From Colias croceus (taxonomy: Eukaryota; Arthropoda; Insecta; Lepidoptera; Pieridae), in NCBI RefSeq assembly GCF_905220415.1, contig NC_059538.1, forward strand, positions 372,001-436,000: a stretch of 64,000 nucleotides of DNA, given 5' to 3'. Under the pieces are notes generated by a model that did not search any database, was not told the origin of the DNA, and was given only the letters and a program-made list of their open reading frames with translations. Shown one piece after another: positions 1-10,820 of this stretch. A program made the translations under genes and the position numbers. Position 1 is the stretch's first letter. Each line of letters begins with the position of its first letter.

Positions 1-453
1 ACTTTGCAGTTTACTTTTTTCCATTATTCGTGTTGTTATTACTGCTAGGTATTATATTATTAAAATGATGTTTGTGATTTTGTAGAATTAATAATGTTTT
101 GCAGTACATATTTTAAAACATTTCAAATATGTTATTCCATGCTCAGTAAATGTATTTTATTATTGTAAGACAATAACTATTAACTAGTCTTTGTGAAGTG
201 TACTCTAACTTTAAATGTTCTCAAATCATGTTTTTGTTACTTATTTGATGTTATTAAAGTTATGTATAAAGTATTGCTTTTTTATTTTTTATTAACCTTA
301 AAAGTACATTAAATATATTAAAATATGTACCTCAACAAATCAATAATTGTACCTAATCAATTTAATTAATTATTATAGGCTAGGTTAGCTAGGTAGTTAG
401 TTAGGTAGCTAGGTATCCCCGGAAAAAACACGAAAATTCTAATATTAATTATC

Positions 454-570
454 ACAATCGCATTAATACTGTTGTCTATCCTTGCGCATGCGCGGTATAT
501 CACTGAGCCCGAGTCCATGCTCACGCATGAGATGATTCTTCCGTTTCCAGCTGTCAGCGAACGCGCGCGC
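454..570 (-). pseudogene. Partial duplicate of the last exon of the neighbouring zinc-finger gene
   Basis: This stretch repeats the 3' half of the last exon of the ZAD zinc-finger gene (compare 700-817) in the same orientation, about 245 bp downstream of it. The copied frame still reads the same tail (finger end, then GLGLSDIPRMRKD, a one-residue change, QQY and a stop), with TAA instead of TGA. It lacks the upstream splice acceptor and the cysteine pair of the finger, so it is unlikely to act as an alternative last exon. I infer a small tandem duplication after which the 3' copy became non-coding or part of the 3' UTR. Confidence 0.75.
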
Positions 571-708
571 ATTTTTTACACACATAATAAAAGGACAATA
601 CATGGTCATCATAGTGCAAACACAAACTGACTGTTATTATAAAGTATTTGAAAGTTAAAGAAAACAACAGTAAATTTTCCATCATTTATTATGTACAGCA
701 CAATTTCA

Positions 709-2316
709 TCAATACTGTTGTCCATCCTTGCGCATGCGCGGTATATCACTGAGCCCGAGTCCATGCGCACGCATGAGATGATTCTTCCTCTTCCAGCTGT
801 CAGCGAACGCACGTGCGCACCGCGTGCACGCGTACGGCAGCTCGCCCGTGTGCGTGCGGCGGTGACGCGCCTGTGGGGGGAATGATAAATAATCCATACT
901 AATAATATTATAAATGCGAAAGTAACTCTGTCTGTCTGTCTGTTACTCAATCACGCCTAAACAAACGCCTTAAGAAGTTTCACTTCTGACCCGTGTGCAT
1001 ATACGGCACGGCATATACACTATTTTTATAGCAGAGCTACACATAGATATACATTTTTTATTTTTCGATTTTCCCCTTTATCACAATTGTCCAGAAACAT
1101 GACAGTGTTCTATAGTTGCTACGTGTTTTGCTCACTCACCAGCGCGCTCACGTCGTAGAACGCCTTCCCGCAGTGGGAGCACGCGTGCGCGCGCCGCTGC
1201 GAGTGCCGCAGGCGGTGCCGGCGCAGCGACGAGCGGGTCGCCGTACGGAACCCGCACTCGCACGCGAACGGCTTCGCGCCCGTGTGCGAACGCTGGTGCA
1301 CTTGCAGGTTGTTCGCTGAAGGATATAACGCAGCGTATTGTCATCTATTTGCCACATTGTGCTATACTGTCTTTAAGGGGTCAAAAATCACGTGAAGCAC
1401 GAAAGGGAGAGATGGATTGGACAAAAATCACGAACATAATTACTTTTAAAAGACAAAGGATTTGATGTACCATAGATACATTTGAAATTTGAACATAACA
1501 GCAAACTTCCATATAGATTTAAGCTATGCGTTTGATTTATTCGATCATTAAATTTTGCTAAGATATCTGAAATTGCAATAAATATACGGGTTACGGGCTC
1601 ACGGGTCACCGATCACACATATCGATGGTGCGCGTCGTATCGACAAAAAAGTCGTACTTATCCTAATTTGCGTACGAAATTTCTTGACTCTAGGGTAAAT
1701 TTGATACCAGGAGGGGTTCCCCAGGGATCTCGTTTAGGACCTGCACTTTACATTTTGTTAGTAAATGAAATAGCTAACATATTTAAATGTAATTTTTTAA
1801 AATGCATGCAGCTGATAATTGCAAAACATTCAAAAGAAGGAGCCTAGTTTATTTCATTAAAAAATGAACTTAAATGTGTAAAACATATTTGCCAAGTACA
1901 AAATTTAAGGCGTTTTTATTCTAAATATCCAGTTTTTAAGTGTTTGTAAAAATATATAATTTCTGATATTTAATTGTTTTATTACAAACTAGCTTCCGCC
2001 CGCGACTCCGTCCGCGCGGATGTCGGTCTTCGCGTGGATGGTTATTTCTCCATTTTGAGTACCTCTGTCAATAAAATCTTATAAATATCTATTGGACCCA
2101 ATTCCCAAATACGGCTAGGCCTATAATAATACGCAACGTGTGTTCGCGGTTCTACGGAACAATGTCTATGGATAAAACTGAAAAATTAAGATTATTTTTT
2201 TTCTACGTATTTTTCCAGGATAAAAAGTATCCTATTTTACGCCCAGGATACTAAGGTATAATTATACCAAGTTTCATCGAAATTGAACCGCTAGTTTTCA
2301 CGTGATGCCTTCACAT

Positions 2317-2347
<31 letters not shown>

Positions 2348-4242
2348 GGCAGACAGACAGACAAAATTTTTTTTAATCACATATTTGGGTTTGGTATCGA
2401 TCCAGTAACACCCCCTGCTTTTTATTTTTTCAATATTTTCAATGTACAGAATTGACCCTTCTACAGATTTATTATATGTATAGATTTATTGATGATACTC
2501 ACCTTGTGATGTGCTCCATCCACAAAATGAACACAAATATTGCTTTACATCATCATGTATCTTCATGTGACCAATGAGTATTCTCTTTAATTTGAAGCTG
2601 AAAATAATTACACAGGTAATATAAAATAATTTTAATTTGTTCAAAACTTTAGATTATCTATACCTAAGTTATAGGAAATTGTTACATAGTTAATATTATT
2701 TAGGACAGTCTATATTTTAGCTAATATATCATTATTTATTTGAAACGGACTTAAAAAAATTGATGAAAGTCGACAATGCCAAATTAAAATAAGTCAATCA
2801 AATATTTAAAATCTCTTTCCTCCAATAAGCTTACCTCTTGGAGCATTTCTCGCAAGTATACGGTCTTTCCGAGGAGTGAGATATCAGGTGTGACGTCAGC
2901 TGCTTGCGCCGCTGGAACTGGCGGCCGCACGTGTTGCAAACGTACTGTCTTTGCTCAGAGTGGATGGTGGTGTGTTCCACTAGCTTCGATTTCTTTGGGA
3001 ACTCTGAAATTGGTGATGAAGAGAAAATAATTTTTGTATATTATTATCAATTTATTACTTTATTTCAAGAATAAACATTACACACCTAACTATGAATTTT
3101 ATTAAGAACTAGCTGTGCCCTGCAGTTTTACCCACAGGCTAGATAGCCTATATATCGAAGAAGTATTAGATAACACTGAAATAATTTTTCATAACGGACC
3201 AGTAGTTCCTGAGATTAGCGCGTTCAAACAAACAAACTCTTCAGCTATATAATATTAGTATAAATTTGATTTCCTACATTATTAGTCTATAGAACTCATA
3301 TACATAATATATAGATAATATTTACATCAAGACAACTTTTTTTTCTTTTACTTACTTTTATTACATATTTTACACTCAAAATTACGTCCGGAACATTCAT
3401 TTTCCATGTGCTTGTTAAACCAAGCTATAGATATAAAAGTTTTCTTACATTCCGGACATGTGTTCTTTGTTTCCGACTTAATATCACTTTCAATGAATTC
3501 TAATTCATTTGTACTTATTTCTTTTTCTACACCTTCTATTTTATATTCATTAGTATCTATTTCATTGCAACTTTCAATTATTGATAAAGAATCTTGCACT
3601 CTATTTTCATGTAATAAGATTTCGTTTTGTATATCCTTGGTTTTATTTGGTATAACAATTACACTAGCTGACTGTCTTAATGATATATTTCTCAGAGTTA
3701 TATTTACATGTTGAGCTCTTTTTATGAAACTGTATGAAGACTGTATGCTGAGTTCACAATCATGGCAGAATTGTTTTGGTAATATGTCATCTTCAGTAAT
3801 CTGGAAATTAAACTTTATTTTAATTATTCAATTTTAGTTTTTACTACCTAACATTTACTACTACTTACAACTACCTTTACTAGAATAGTTATCCTGAATA
3901 GCCATTAATTGTAATATTTTATTGATTGATAGTATTCAAATGTTTTTCTAAGTAAAACATATTCACTTAAGTAGCATGTTCATGTTTAATGAAATAAAAA
4001 TATAAAAATAATATAGTTAAAATGAAATACCAACTTTCTAGTCCTGGCCTCAAAGTTAAACAAAAAAACGAAAAGATAGTATATTCAATTCATAAAAACT
4101 ACTATATCTTGAGAATTTATGTAAAAATTACCGTTATATTTGTACAATAACAAAACATATCCAATGTATTTTTGTCCGTGTTTACGTCCTCTGAAACTTC
4201 GACTTCTTTCATACAGCCGCGACACAAATTTGAAGTTTCCAT
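709..4242 (-). CDS. ZAD-type C2H2 zinc-finger protein, six exons, complete
   Basis: Predicted nuclear DNA-binding protein of 385 aa. Exons on the minus strand: 4242-4132, 3800-3356, 3003-2835, 2597-2503, 1315-1140, 870-709. All five introns are GT/AG and the phases (0,1,2,1,0) join without a break. The N-terminus is a ZAD domain (zinc cysteines C7, C10, C49, C52), known in insects as a dimerisation module. An acidic, serine-rich linker follows. Then come one C2HC finger (C152, C155, H168, C173) and seven C2H2 fingers to about residue 365, some joined by TGxKP- or TGELP-type linkers. The sixth finger starts FACEC, with one residue between its cysteines instead of two, which is unusual. The tail after the last finger is about 20 aa. 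The start chosen is the first ATG of exon 1, five codons before the first ZAD cysteines. Introns 2, 4 and 5 contain transposon pieces. ZAD proteins form a large insect family, so the ortholog and targets cannot be named. Confidence 0.9.
893..961 (+). mobile_element. Helitron-like element, family A, 5' fragment
   Basis: It starts TCCATACTAATAATATTATA and continues through the (CTGT)n stretch and CAATCACGCC typical of family A (full copy at 8714-8954), then diverges. The 3' part and CTAG end are missing. It lies in intron 5 of the zinc-finger gene, only about 20 bp upstream of the last exon's acceptor, so it probably occupies the branch-point region. What follows (962-1130) I do not recognise. 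Confidence 0.7.
1690..1835 (+). mobile_element. Degenerate non-LTR reverse-transcriptase fragment
   Basis: Around 1714-1750 one frame reads GVPQGSRLGP, the conserved RT motif B of LINE polymerases, followed by LYILLVNEI. About 25 codons later, in another frame, there is a remnant resembling the (Y/F)ADD active site with its first aspartate lost. Frameshifts and short length show a dead remnant. It sits in intron 4 of the zinc-finger gene, antisense to it. Confidence 0.7.
1989..2484 (-). mobile_element. Helitron-like element, family B, full length (copy 1)
   Basis: Read on the minus strand it begins TCTATACATATAATAAATCT and ends GGCGGAAGCTAG, followed by T; a GC-rich stem lies near the 3' end. 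It carries a (GACA)n tract and no protein-coding frame, so it is non-autonomous. A near-identical copy lies at 41756-42227. TC...CTAG ends with an A|T target and no target duplication are Helitron hallmarks, and Lepidoptera are known to carry such elements. It is in intron 4 of the zinc-finger gene. Confidence 0.75.
3109..3269 (-). mobile_element. Helitron-like element, family C (copy 1)
   Basis: CTAG at 3109-3112 is the 3' end. The body has the family-C signature (CTGAGATTAGCGCGTTCAAA on the plus strand, then CAAACAAACAAAC) and ends in AATATTAGTATAAATTTGA. Related copies are at 33436, 45691 and 51517. It is in intron 2 of the zinc-finger gene. Confidence 0.7.
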
Positions 4243-4602
4243 AATATAAATAAATTACTTTTTTATTAATAATAATTATTTATTTTATTACTATTTAGTG
4301 AAATAATAAGATAAAAGTAAAATTAAATATAAAATTCTAGCTCAATTTTAATTTTTAATAACATGTCAAATTGTCATATAGAATTTGACATTGACAAAAC
4401 AATAAACGAATTGCGTTTCATTTTACGAAAGGAGAAAATTAATATCAAGATAATAATTAAAACACTAAAATTATCCAAAATATTTATTCATGACAATTAT
4501 ACAACATTGCAGGTGATAAAGTTTCATTATTTAAATTATTAATATTACAGTGTGATTACAGTAAAGTAATTAAGTAATAACAAAATACGTTCTATGGTTA
4601 TA
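4243..4602 (-). promoter_or_regulatory. Upstream region of the zinc-finger gene
   Basis: This is the gene-free stretch just upstream of the start codon and must contain the promoter or 5' UTR. No clear TATA box or initiator was recognised. A 9-bp inverted repeat, TGTCAAATT (4364-4372) and AATTTGACA (4382-4390), is the only structure I see. The foldback element begins at its far end. Confidence 0.35.
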
Positions 4603-6047
4603 GTCTAAGATCCCACCGCAGGATCAGTGCGTTCATCGGTTTTTTGCTGAAAACTGAATTTTTATGTATATTTATAATTAGGAGAATATATATCGACTAG
4701 GTTGCCAGTCAAAATTTGGCCGCATGCATGTTTAATTAAAATTTTTCTAATCGATTTTTGGGAAAAAAATTCGTTCACTTGTTTTTGGAATAAAATGTAG
4801 TCTACATCACGTCAAATGATATAAAAATTCTAAAAAATCACGGTTGCCGCTTTTCACCTGGCCGCAACATCTTGGCAGCCTGGTGCAAACAGGTATGATT
4901 TCAATTCATTTTTACGTTCATAACGCACATTTATGAATCATATATCAAATTAAAGCTAATTTTTTTCTATTTATTATCATATATGGTTGCCTAATTAAAT
5001 CCCGCCGCAAATAAGGGTTGCTGGCTTTTAAAAATTATAAATATAGGATTAGTGCGGTCATCGTTTTTTGCTGAAAACCGAATTTTTATGTATATTTATA
5101 ATTAGGAGAATATATATCGACTAGGTTGCCAGTCAAAATTTGGCCGCAAGCATGTTTAATTAAAATTTTTCTAATCGGTTTTTGGGAAAAAAATTCGTTC
5201 ACTTGTTTTTTGAATAAAATGTAGTCTACATCACGTCAAATGATATAAAAATTCTAAAAAAAAACGGTTGCCGCTTTTCACCTGGCCGCAACATCTTGGC
5301 AGCCTGGTGCAAACAGGTATGATTTCGATTCATTTTTACGTTCATAACGCACATTTATGAATCATATATCAAATTAAAGCTAATTTTTTTCTATTTATTA
5401 TCATATATGGTTGCCTAATTAAATCCGGCCGCAAATAAGGGTTGCCGGCTGTTAAAGATGTTGAATATTAAGGGTTGAGTGTAAACATGCTTGCGGCCAA
5501 ATTTTGACGTGCAACCTAGTCGATATATATTCTCCTAATTATAAATACATATAGTTACATAAAAATTCGGTTTTCAGCAAAAAAACCGATGAACGCACTA
5601 ATCCTATATTTATAATTTTTATAAGTCAGCAACCCTTATTTGCGGCCGGATTTAATTAGGCAACCATATATGATAATAAATAGAAAAAAATTAGCTTTAA
5701 TTTGATATATGATTCATAAATGTGCGTTATGAACGTAAAAATAAATCGAAATCATACCTGTTTGCACCAGGCTGCCAAGATGTTGCGGCCAGATGAAAAG
5801 CGGCAACCGTGATTTTTTAGAATTTTTATATCATTTGACGTGATGTAGACTACATTTTATTCAAAAAACAAGTGAACGAATTTTTTTCCCAAAAATCGAT
5901 TAGAAAAATTTTAATTAAACATGCTTGCGGCCAAATTTTGACTGGCAACCTAGTCGATATATATTCTCCTAATTATAAATATACATAAAAATTCGGTTTT
6001 CAGCAAAAAACCGATGAACGCACTGATCCTGCAGCCGGATCTCGTAC
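4603..6047. mobile_element. Compound foldback element made of ~425-bp units
   Basis: Unit 1 (about 4619-5045) and unit 2 (5046-5455) are direct, near-identical copies starting GGAT(C/T)AGTGCG. From about 5482 to 6035 the sequence returns in reverse: first a ~125-bp partial unit (5482-5609), then a full inverted unit (5610-6035). The outer units therefore form inverted arms of more than 400 bp. Beyond them the ends still match imperfectly (GTCTAAGATCC on the left, GTACGAGATCC on the right in reverse complement), with TA on both sides (4601-4602, 6048-6049) as a possible 2-bp target duplication. No coding frame was found. Recurrent words are TTGGCCGCA, GGTTGCC and GCAACATCTTGGCAGCC. A foldback or MITE-like transposon is the likely identity; the superfamily is unknown. 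Confidence 0.75.
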
Positions 6048-6612
6048 TATTAATATAATGCCTTTAAAAGTAAGTATACATATAAGTAATTATTATGCCT
6101 GTTTAGAAACAATTATCAAAGGCTTAATTATTATTTCACTTGTTAGGCATTTCACAATTTGCTACATAATTCCATTGAGATAATATTAATATGGAGCAGA
6201 CACCACGAACAAAATCTGTGCGCCAAGCGCGGCGGCTCTGGGCGCGCGAATGACGGCTAGACAGTCATAGATTATGCGATGTCACTGACTCACCGCTATA
6301 GAGGCGACACTTTGTTTTATTCTGTCTATTTTATTGGGTGCCACTCCTTACATGCACGTTGACTTGAAATTTTCTTTGTACTTACTTAATATTTATTTTA
6401 GGTATAAACTGACTTTACTACGCGGGGCTAACAATATCTGGCATATAATATAGGATGATGTAAATAGTGACGTTTTAGGTTCAGTCAGGGCTATGGGAAG
6501 TTTTATTCCTTACAAATTGAGCCTTTTTTAGAAAAAAAATAATTTTTCCCTTTCTTCACGGCCCAGACATGGAAACCTTGAATAGAAAAAATATTAATTA
6601 CTTATCTCTGAA

Positions 6613-7684
6613 CTAGCGGTCCGCCCCGGCTTCGCCCGTGGCACATATTTCGCAATAAAAAGTAGCCTATGTTCTTTCTCAGGGTCTTAAGATTGTCTGT
6701 GCCAAAGAAGAATGCCCATGAAAGTATGGACCACAGTACAGTGTTGCGTCAATGCCAGAGTGGTTTTGGAGGGTTCTTCGATATTCAAAAGATTTTTACC
6801 AATTGATTTTTTTGTGATAAAAACAGGGGTTTTCAAGATATTGAGAAAAATGTGAAATAACCTCAAAACTTAAATAACCCCGATTTAGTTAGGTTTATGT
6901 GTGATTTAGGTAACATTTTATCGTCCAAAGGTTATTTTTCGATTAACATATATTTTAATCTATGCGTAGAGCTTATGCTTTCAGACAAAGTCTATCTGTT
7001 CATCGGCTAGTGTAGGTAGGCACCAGAAATCTTCCGGGACGGATTTCAAGAAAACCTAAATATATACTTAAAAAATGCCAATTGAGTTTTTATTCGGTTT
7101 ACATGTTGTTGTTGTTGTTTGAATCATTTTTTCACTACATATTCGAAGAAAGAAACAAATAAGAAATAACTGGTTACCTACCAAGCTATGTCATAATAAT
7201 ATTTTTTTATATATATATACATATTTATATTATTTTACTTCACTATCTTTGTTAAAACAACCTACAGTGTATAAACAATACCTTAAAGAGTGATTTTATG
7301 TTAATTGATTTTTTTTGTAATTCAATGAAAACAATAATCGATATTAATACATTTAGCTATTTACCATAGTAAATGTAATAAGTTACCGCTTGGTTACCGT
7401 GGTAACCGGTAATGGACACTAAATCTATAATAACGGATCTAAACAATTACATGTCTTATTAGATTTTACAAAACATTCCCTGTTCAAAATATATTTTCCG
7501 ATGGTAAGAAGGCCTCTAAATTGCCGAGATTTTTTTTAATAGTATTGTTGTCTTGATGCATGAGAAAAACCAGTACCAAAAATGGGCATTCTCCTTTCAT
7601 CAAAATCGGTCCAGTAGTTTATGAGCCTATTAATTACAATCAAACAAACAAACAAAGTTTTCCTCTTTATAATATTAGTGCAGA
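6613..7684 (-). mobile_element. Helitron-like element, family D, split by another insertion
   Basis: The 3' end is CTAG at 6613-6616 followed by CGGTCCGCCCCGGCTTCGCC. The 5' end on the minus strand begins TCTGCACTAATATTATAAAG at 7684. The consensus body, known from the intact relatives at 31748 and 60576, runs to 'GTCTGTGCCAAA' near 6706 and resumes at 'TTTCATCAAAATCGGTCCAG' near 7595. The sequence in between is a later insertion. Confidence 0.75.
6709..7592. mobile_element. Innermost nested element with 11-bp inverted ends
   Basis: AGAATGCCCAT at 6709-6719 is matched in reverse by ATGGGCATTCT at 7582-7592, and the two sites interrupt the family-D Helitron-like sequence. The roughly 880 bp inside have no coding frame I can support. 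The only local features are an AT run near 7208 and a short GTTACCGnGGTAAC-type palindrome near 7390. A target duplication is not clear because the junction bases are ambiguous. Confidence 0.6.
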
Positions 7685-8343
7685 TAAATAAATAATAATT
7701 CAATTATACGTTCAAGTCAGTAGCTTATACAATATCAATTAAAAACTTGATTAAAATCAATTAACAAATAAAATTGGTGATTGAGTAATTGATTTTCATA
7801 TTTCATGATTTCACCTTTTTTCAATTAACAACCAGTCTATGCTTTTCTAAATATGTAAAATTATTATTTTATACTATAAAAATATACGCCAGCAATTATT
7901 ACTAACAACACTTATTTCATGCCCAATGTCATATCTTAAATTTTTAATCTATGACAAAATGTCGCCCGCCAAAAATTTTGCTCTAACTAAGTTTTAAAAA
8001 TTATTATCTAGTTAATAGACTGATGAAAAGTTATTCCTTTGCACTTTTCCGTATTCTTTGTATTATTTGTGCAATATCGTAACACACACGTAGGCATATT
8101 TGATGCGTTTCACTTTAAAACAAATAAAAAATGAGCGTGACGTTCGCGCCAATGAGCGAGAAAGCGACTGAGTGCAGTTACGCCACATGACGTATGTTGA
8201 GTGGAACATAAGTGATGTAGGCGGTATCGTCTCCATATTAATATTATCTCAATGCATAATTCACATATCTATCCATCTCTCATTAAACACGTGAATTTGC
8301 ATGAAACTAGTGGGTCAATGTTGTTAAAAATGAAGGTTAAAAT

Positions 8344-9737
8344 TTATTTATTAAGTACATGGGAACGTTTAGTATCTATGAGATGTTCTTTCAGGATGTC
8401 CAAGCCTTCGCCAGTTAACGGAGATGCTTCTAGCAAAACGGGTGGGTTTGGTAGTTCACTGCTTAATCTTGCAAACTGTAACATCAGTAAGGCTTCATTC
8501 CTCATCTGGCGATATGCTGCATCCATCTTGCTTAAAACTAAAATGAACTAGAAGAAAAATTAATTGGATAATAATATATTATTCTTTAAGAGAGAAAAAC
8601 TATTTGACCTAAATGAATTCATCATTACGTAACAAATATATATTAAAAGAGCTCATTACAAAACATTACAAAATCCGCAAGTGAATATTGTGACATAAAT
8701 AAATAGATAATAATCCATACTAATATTATAAATGCGAAAGTAACTCTGTCTGTCTGTCTGTCTGTTACTCAATCACGCCTAAACTACTGAACCAATTTAC
8801 ATGAAATTTGGTATGGAGATATTTTGATACCCGAGAAAGGACATAGGCTACTTTTTATCCCGGGAAAATGACGCAATCCCGGAAATCCCACGGGAACGGG
8901 AACTATGCGGGTTTTTCTCTGACAACGCGGGCGAAGCCGCGGGCGGAAAGCTAGTATGTAATAAAAAGTGCAAGGAGCCACATCCGAATAATTTAAATAC
9001 TCTAGTGACCAGTCATTAATAACATTATTAACATTAGGTACATGCAGTGTATAGCAAACTAAAATAACTACTGAAAAAAAAACAACATTAAATATAAACA
9101 ATTCTTATGCGTGTCGCACTACTTCTGACAATAATATTTTACGAAAATATCATTAACTTCATGAGTCAAAGCGAAGTCAGATGTCCTTATGGCAAATAGG
9201 GTCCCAAATTAGGGTCATATAATATAAATTATGCAATCTAGCAGGTGCTAGGTACCTTTGTTCTTCGAAGTTTTGGTTCAGCTACCAGTGTGTAGAACAT
9301 GACAGCTGCGGCTGATATTTGGCATAAATTCGACGTATCTACCACAAATATTACCTAAAATAATGGGATTTGTTTAGATAATATTATTATATTGGACGCT
9401 AGCGGTGTTTCCTCTCCATAAGAACCTCTCGGCTCTCAATAAAAAATTAACGAAATCGGGTGTATTTAATATTTATTCATGATACCTTTTCAATACCGTC
9501 CAAATAACTGTTCCATAATTGAGCCATTTCGCCTCCAATCTCGCGTATAGTCAATAACTGCTTCTTACCATGTTTATTTAGGTAATGTAGATCGTAAATA
9601 TTAGTCCCCATGGTGGGTACGGGGCTGTAAGTATAGTCTATACCTTCAGCATCTTGTAGTTTCTTCAGCAAAGTTGTTTTTCCAGACCCTTTCGGTCCGA
9701 GGCATAGAACAGTTATTTTATTTTCTGGATCATCCAT
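8344..9737 (-). CDS. Arl16: ADP-ribosylation factor-like protein 16 (ARL16), three exons, complete
   Basis: Small GTPase of 184 aa. Exons 9737-9486, 9354-9256 and 8547-8344 join in phase 0 at both introns, with GT/AG sites. Seen in the protein: P-loop GPKGSGKT (14-21); IREIGG (64-69), where most ARFs have WDxGGQ, a replacement typical of ARL16; SKMD (123-126) in place of NKxD; ASPLTGEGLD (158-167) near the G5 region. Residue 2 is Asp, so there is no N-myristoylation glycine, as expected for ARL16. The order and spacing match vertebrate ARL16, including VIFVVDTSN after the first intron. Human ARL16 has been linked to ciliary traffic and to RIG-I inhibition; the insect role is not known to me. 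Two overlapping AATAAA hexamers cover the last codons and the stop. A Helitron-like element lies in intron 2. Confidence 0.93.
8714..8954 (+). mobile_element. Helitron-like element, family A, full length
   Basis: This is the best complete family-A copy: 5' TCCATACTAATATTATAAAT, then (CTGT)n, then the GC-rich palindromic 3' end GCGGGCGAAGCCGCGGGCGG and CTAG, inserted between A and T. It is non-coding and sits in intron 2 of Arl16, antisense to the gene. Confidence 0.8.
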
Positions 9738-10756
9738 CGTAAGGAGGAATTGCTGTAATTTTTATTTTGTGCAAGCCTAAAAAGTTTTATCAATGCGCCA
9801 TAGAAACGCTTTGTTCGTCCACTCGCCAATAGATGGCGTTGGAACAAAATCTGCTACTAGCAGAAAAAAATCATACCAATCAACCAAAAGATTAATTATT
9901 ATAATTACTATACTATAGTCAATTTTTAATTAATGCATTTTTAATTTAATAAACAACCTACAAATCATGAAAAGCGGTTACGAAACCGAATTGAAATGGA
10001 AGGTGCATACTATGATAATAGAAAGTTTTAAAAAACACGCACGCCACAATTATTTATTCTAAAAACACTTAGCTAACTAAATAACCAGCGATTTATGTTG
10101 TTTTATTATTATTTAAGATAATAGCTTATGTAATGTGGCTATTTGCCAGTACGATGTCATAGCTTTCATTTTCATAGGTTCTTCCCTGTGGTTCTTCCTT
10201 CCTCCATCCTTCTCTAAGATGACGATATTAATTATAAAAAATGAATTTCGTTTACGCCCAAAAGTGTAACAAACATATAAACTCGCCCATTATGACTAGA
10301 CTGTTTACTTAGAATTATTTACATACATATATTAAACGTATAAAATGAACAAAGAGTTCAGAACAAAAGAGACGTCTTCTAATCATTAATTATTAGATTC
10401 ATACACAGAAGTTGCAACAAAAACGACCTCGAAGTATTTTTAAAAGGTCTTCTTTCTTCACTTCTTTGTGCACTCCGCAAATCGCAATGTTTACCATAGA
10501 TAATTATTATTAATCTACAAAATTCAGGGTAGAGAATATAATTATTACATATTTTTTTGAAGTTTTCAGAGGTCTCTAAATAGATTTCACATTATAGACA
10601 TTTATCTAAAAAATATTGGTATAATATTTCATTAAGGACAAACAAATCTCTTAATATCCCTATTCTGCGGCGGAACGTCAAACGACATGCAACACTGATC
10701 AAAAAGGCGATGTAATAAAAGTTTTACTTTTACAAAAAGGCTAACTAGGCTAGGCT
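9738..10756. other. Intergenic, upstream of ARL16
   Basis: The first ~120 bp (9738-9860) must hold the ARL16 promoter. They contain GCGCCAT and AGATGGCG, inverted copies of a YY1/Pho-like core. The rest is AT-rich and holds nothing I recognise. Confidence 0.4.
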
Positions 10757-10820
10757 AACTTTACGTTTGCATATTTACGCAACGTCGACTCATCATCGCC
10801 ATCTTGGTGCACTACATTTT
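10757..10820 (+). repeat. 64-bp direct repeat, copy 1
   Basis: It matches 11687-11750 at 62 of 64 bases; the sequences outside both borders are unrelated. The reverse strand contains CAAGATGGCGATG, a Pho/YY1-like core. The flank (10821-10910) is GC-richer than average, with no supported exon. Confidence 0.85.

Larger units (their letters stand above)
6173..8254. mobile_element. DNA transposon with 24-bp TIRs and 8-bp target duplication, carrying nested insertions
   Basis: Perfect 24-bp terminal inverted repeats lie at 6173-6196 and 8231-8254 (starting CATTGAGATAATATTAATAT). They are flanked by an identical 8-bp direct repeat, CATAATTC, at 6165-6172 and 8255-8262. The duplication length fits hAT, P or similar superfamilies, but the terminal bases are not a hallmark I recognise for either. 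No transposase frame remains, so this is a non-autonomous copy. Without the Helitron-like insertion (6613-7684) it would be about 1 kb. The right end lies about 80 bp beyond the stop codon of ARL16, in or near its 3' UTR. Confidence 0.85.

Noticed and set aside
366..950. Several open frames on both strands over the last zinc-finger exon and its duplicate
   Set aside because: They are alternate-frame readings of the GC-rich finger exon; only the spliced frame has zinc-finger spacing.
2318..2362. (ACAG)n tract as a stand-alone microsatellite of interest
   Set aside because: It is the usual internal tract of the family-B element and recurs in the partner copy.
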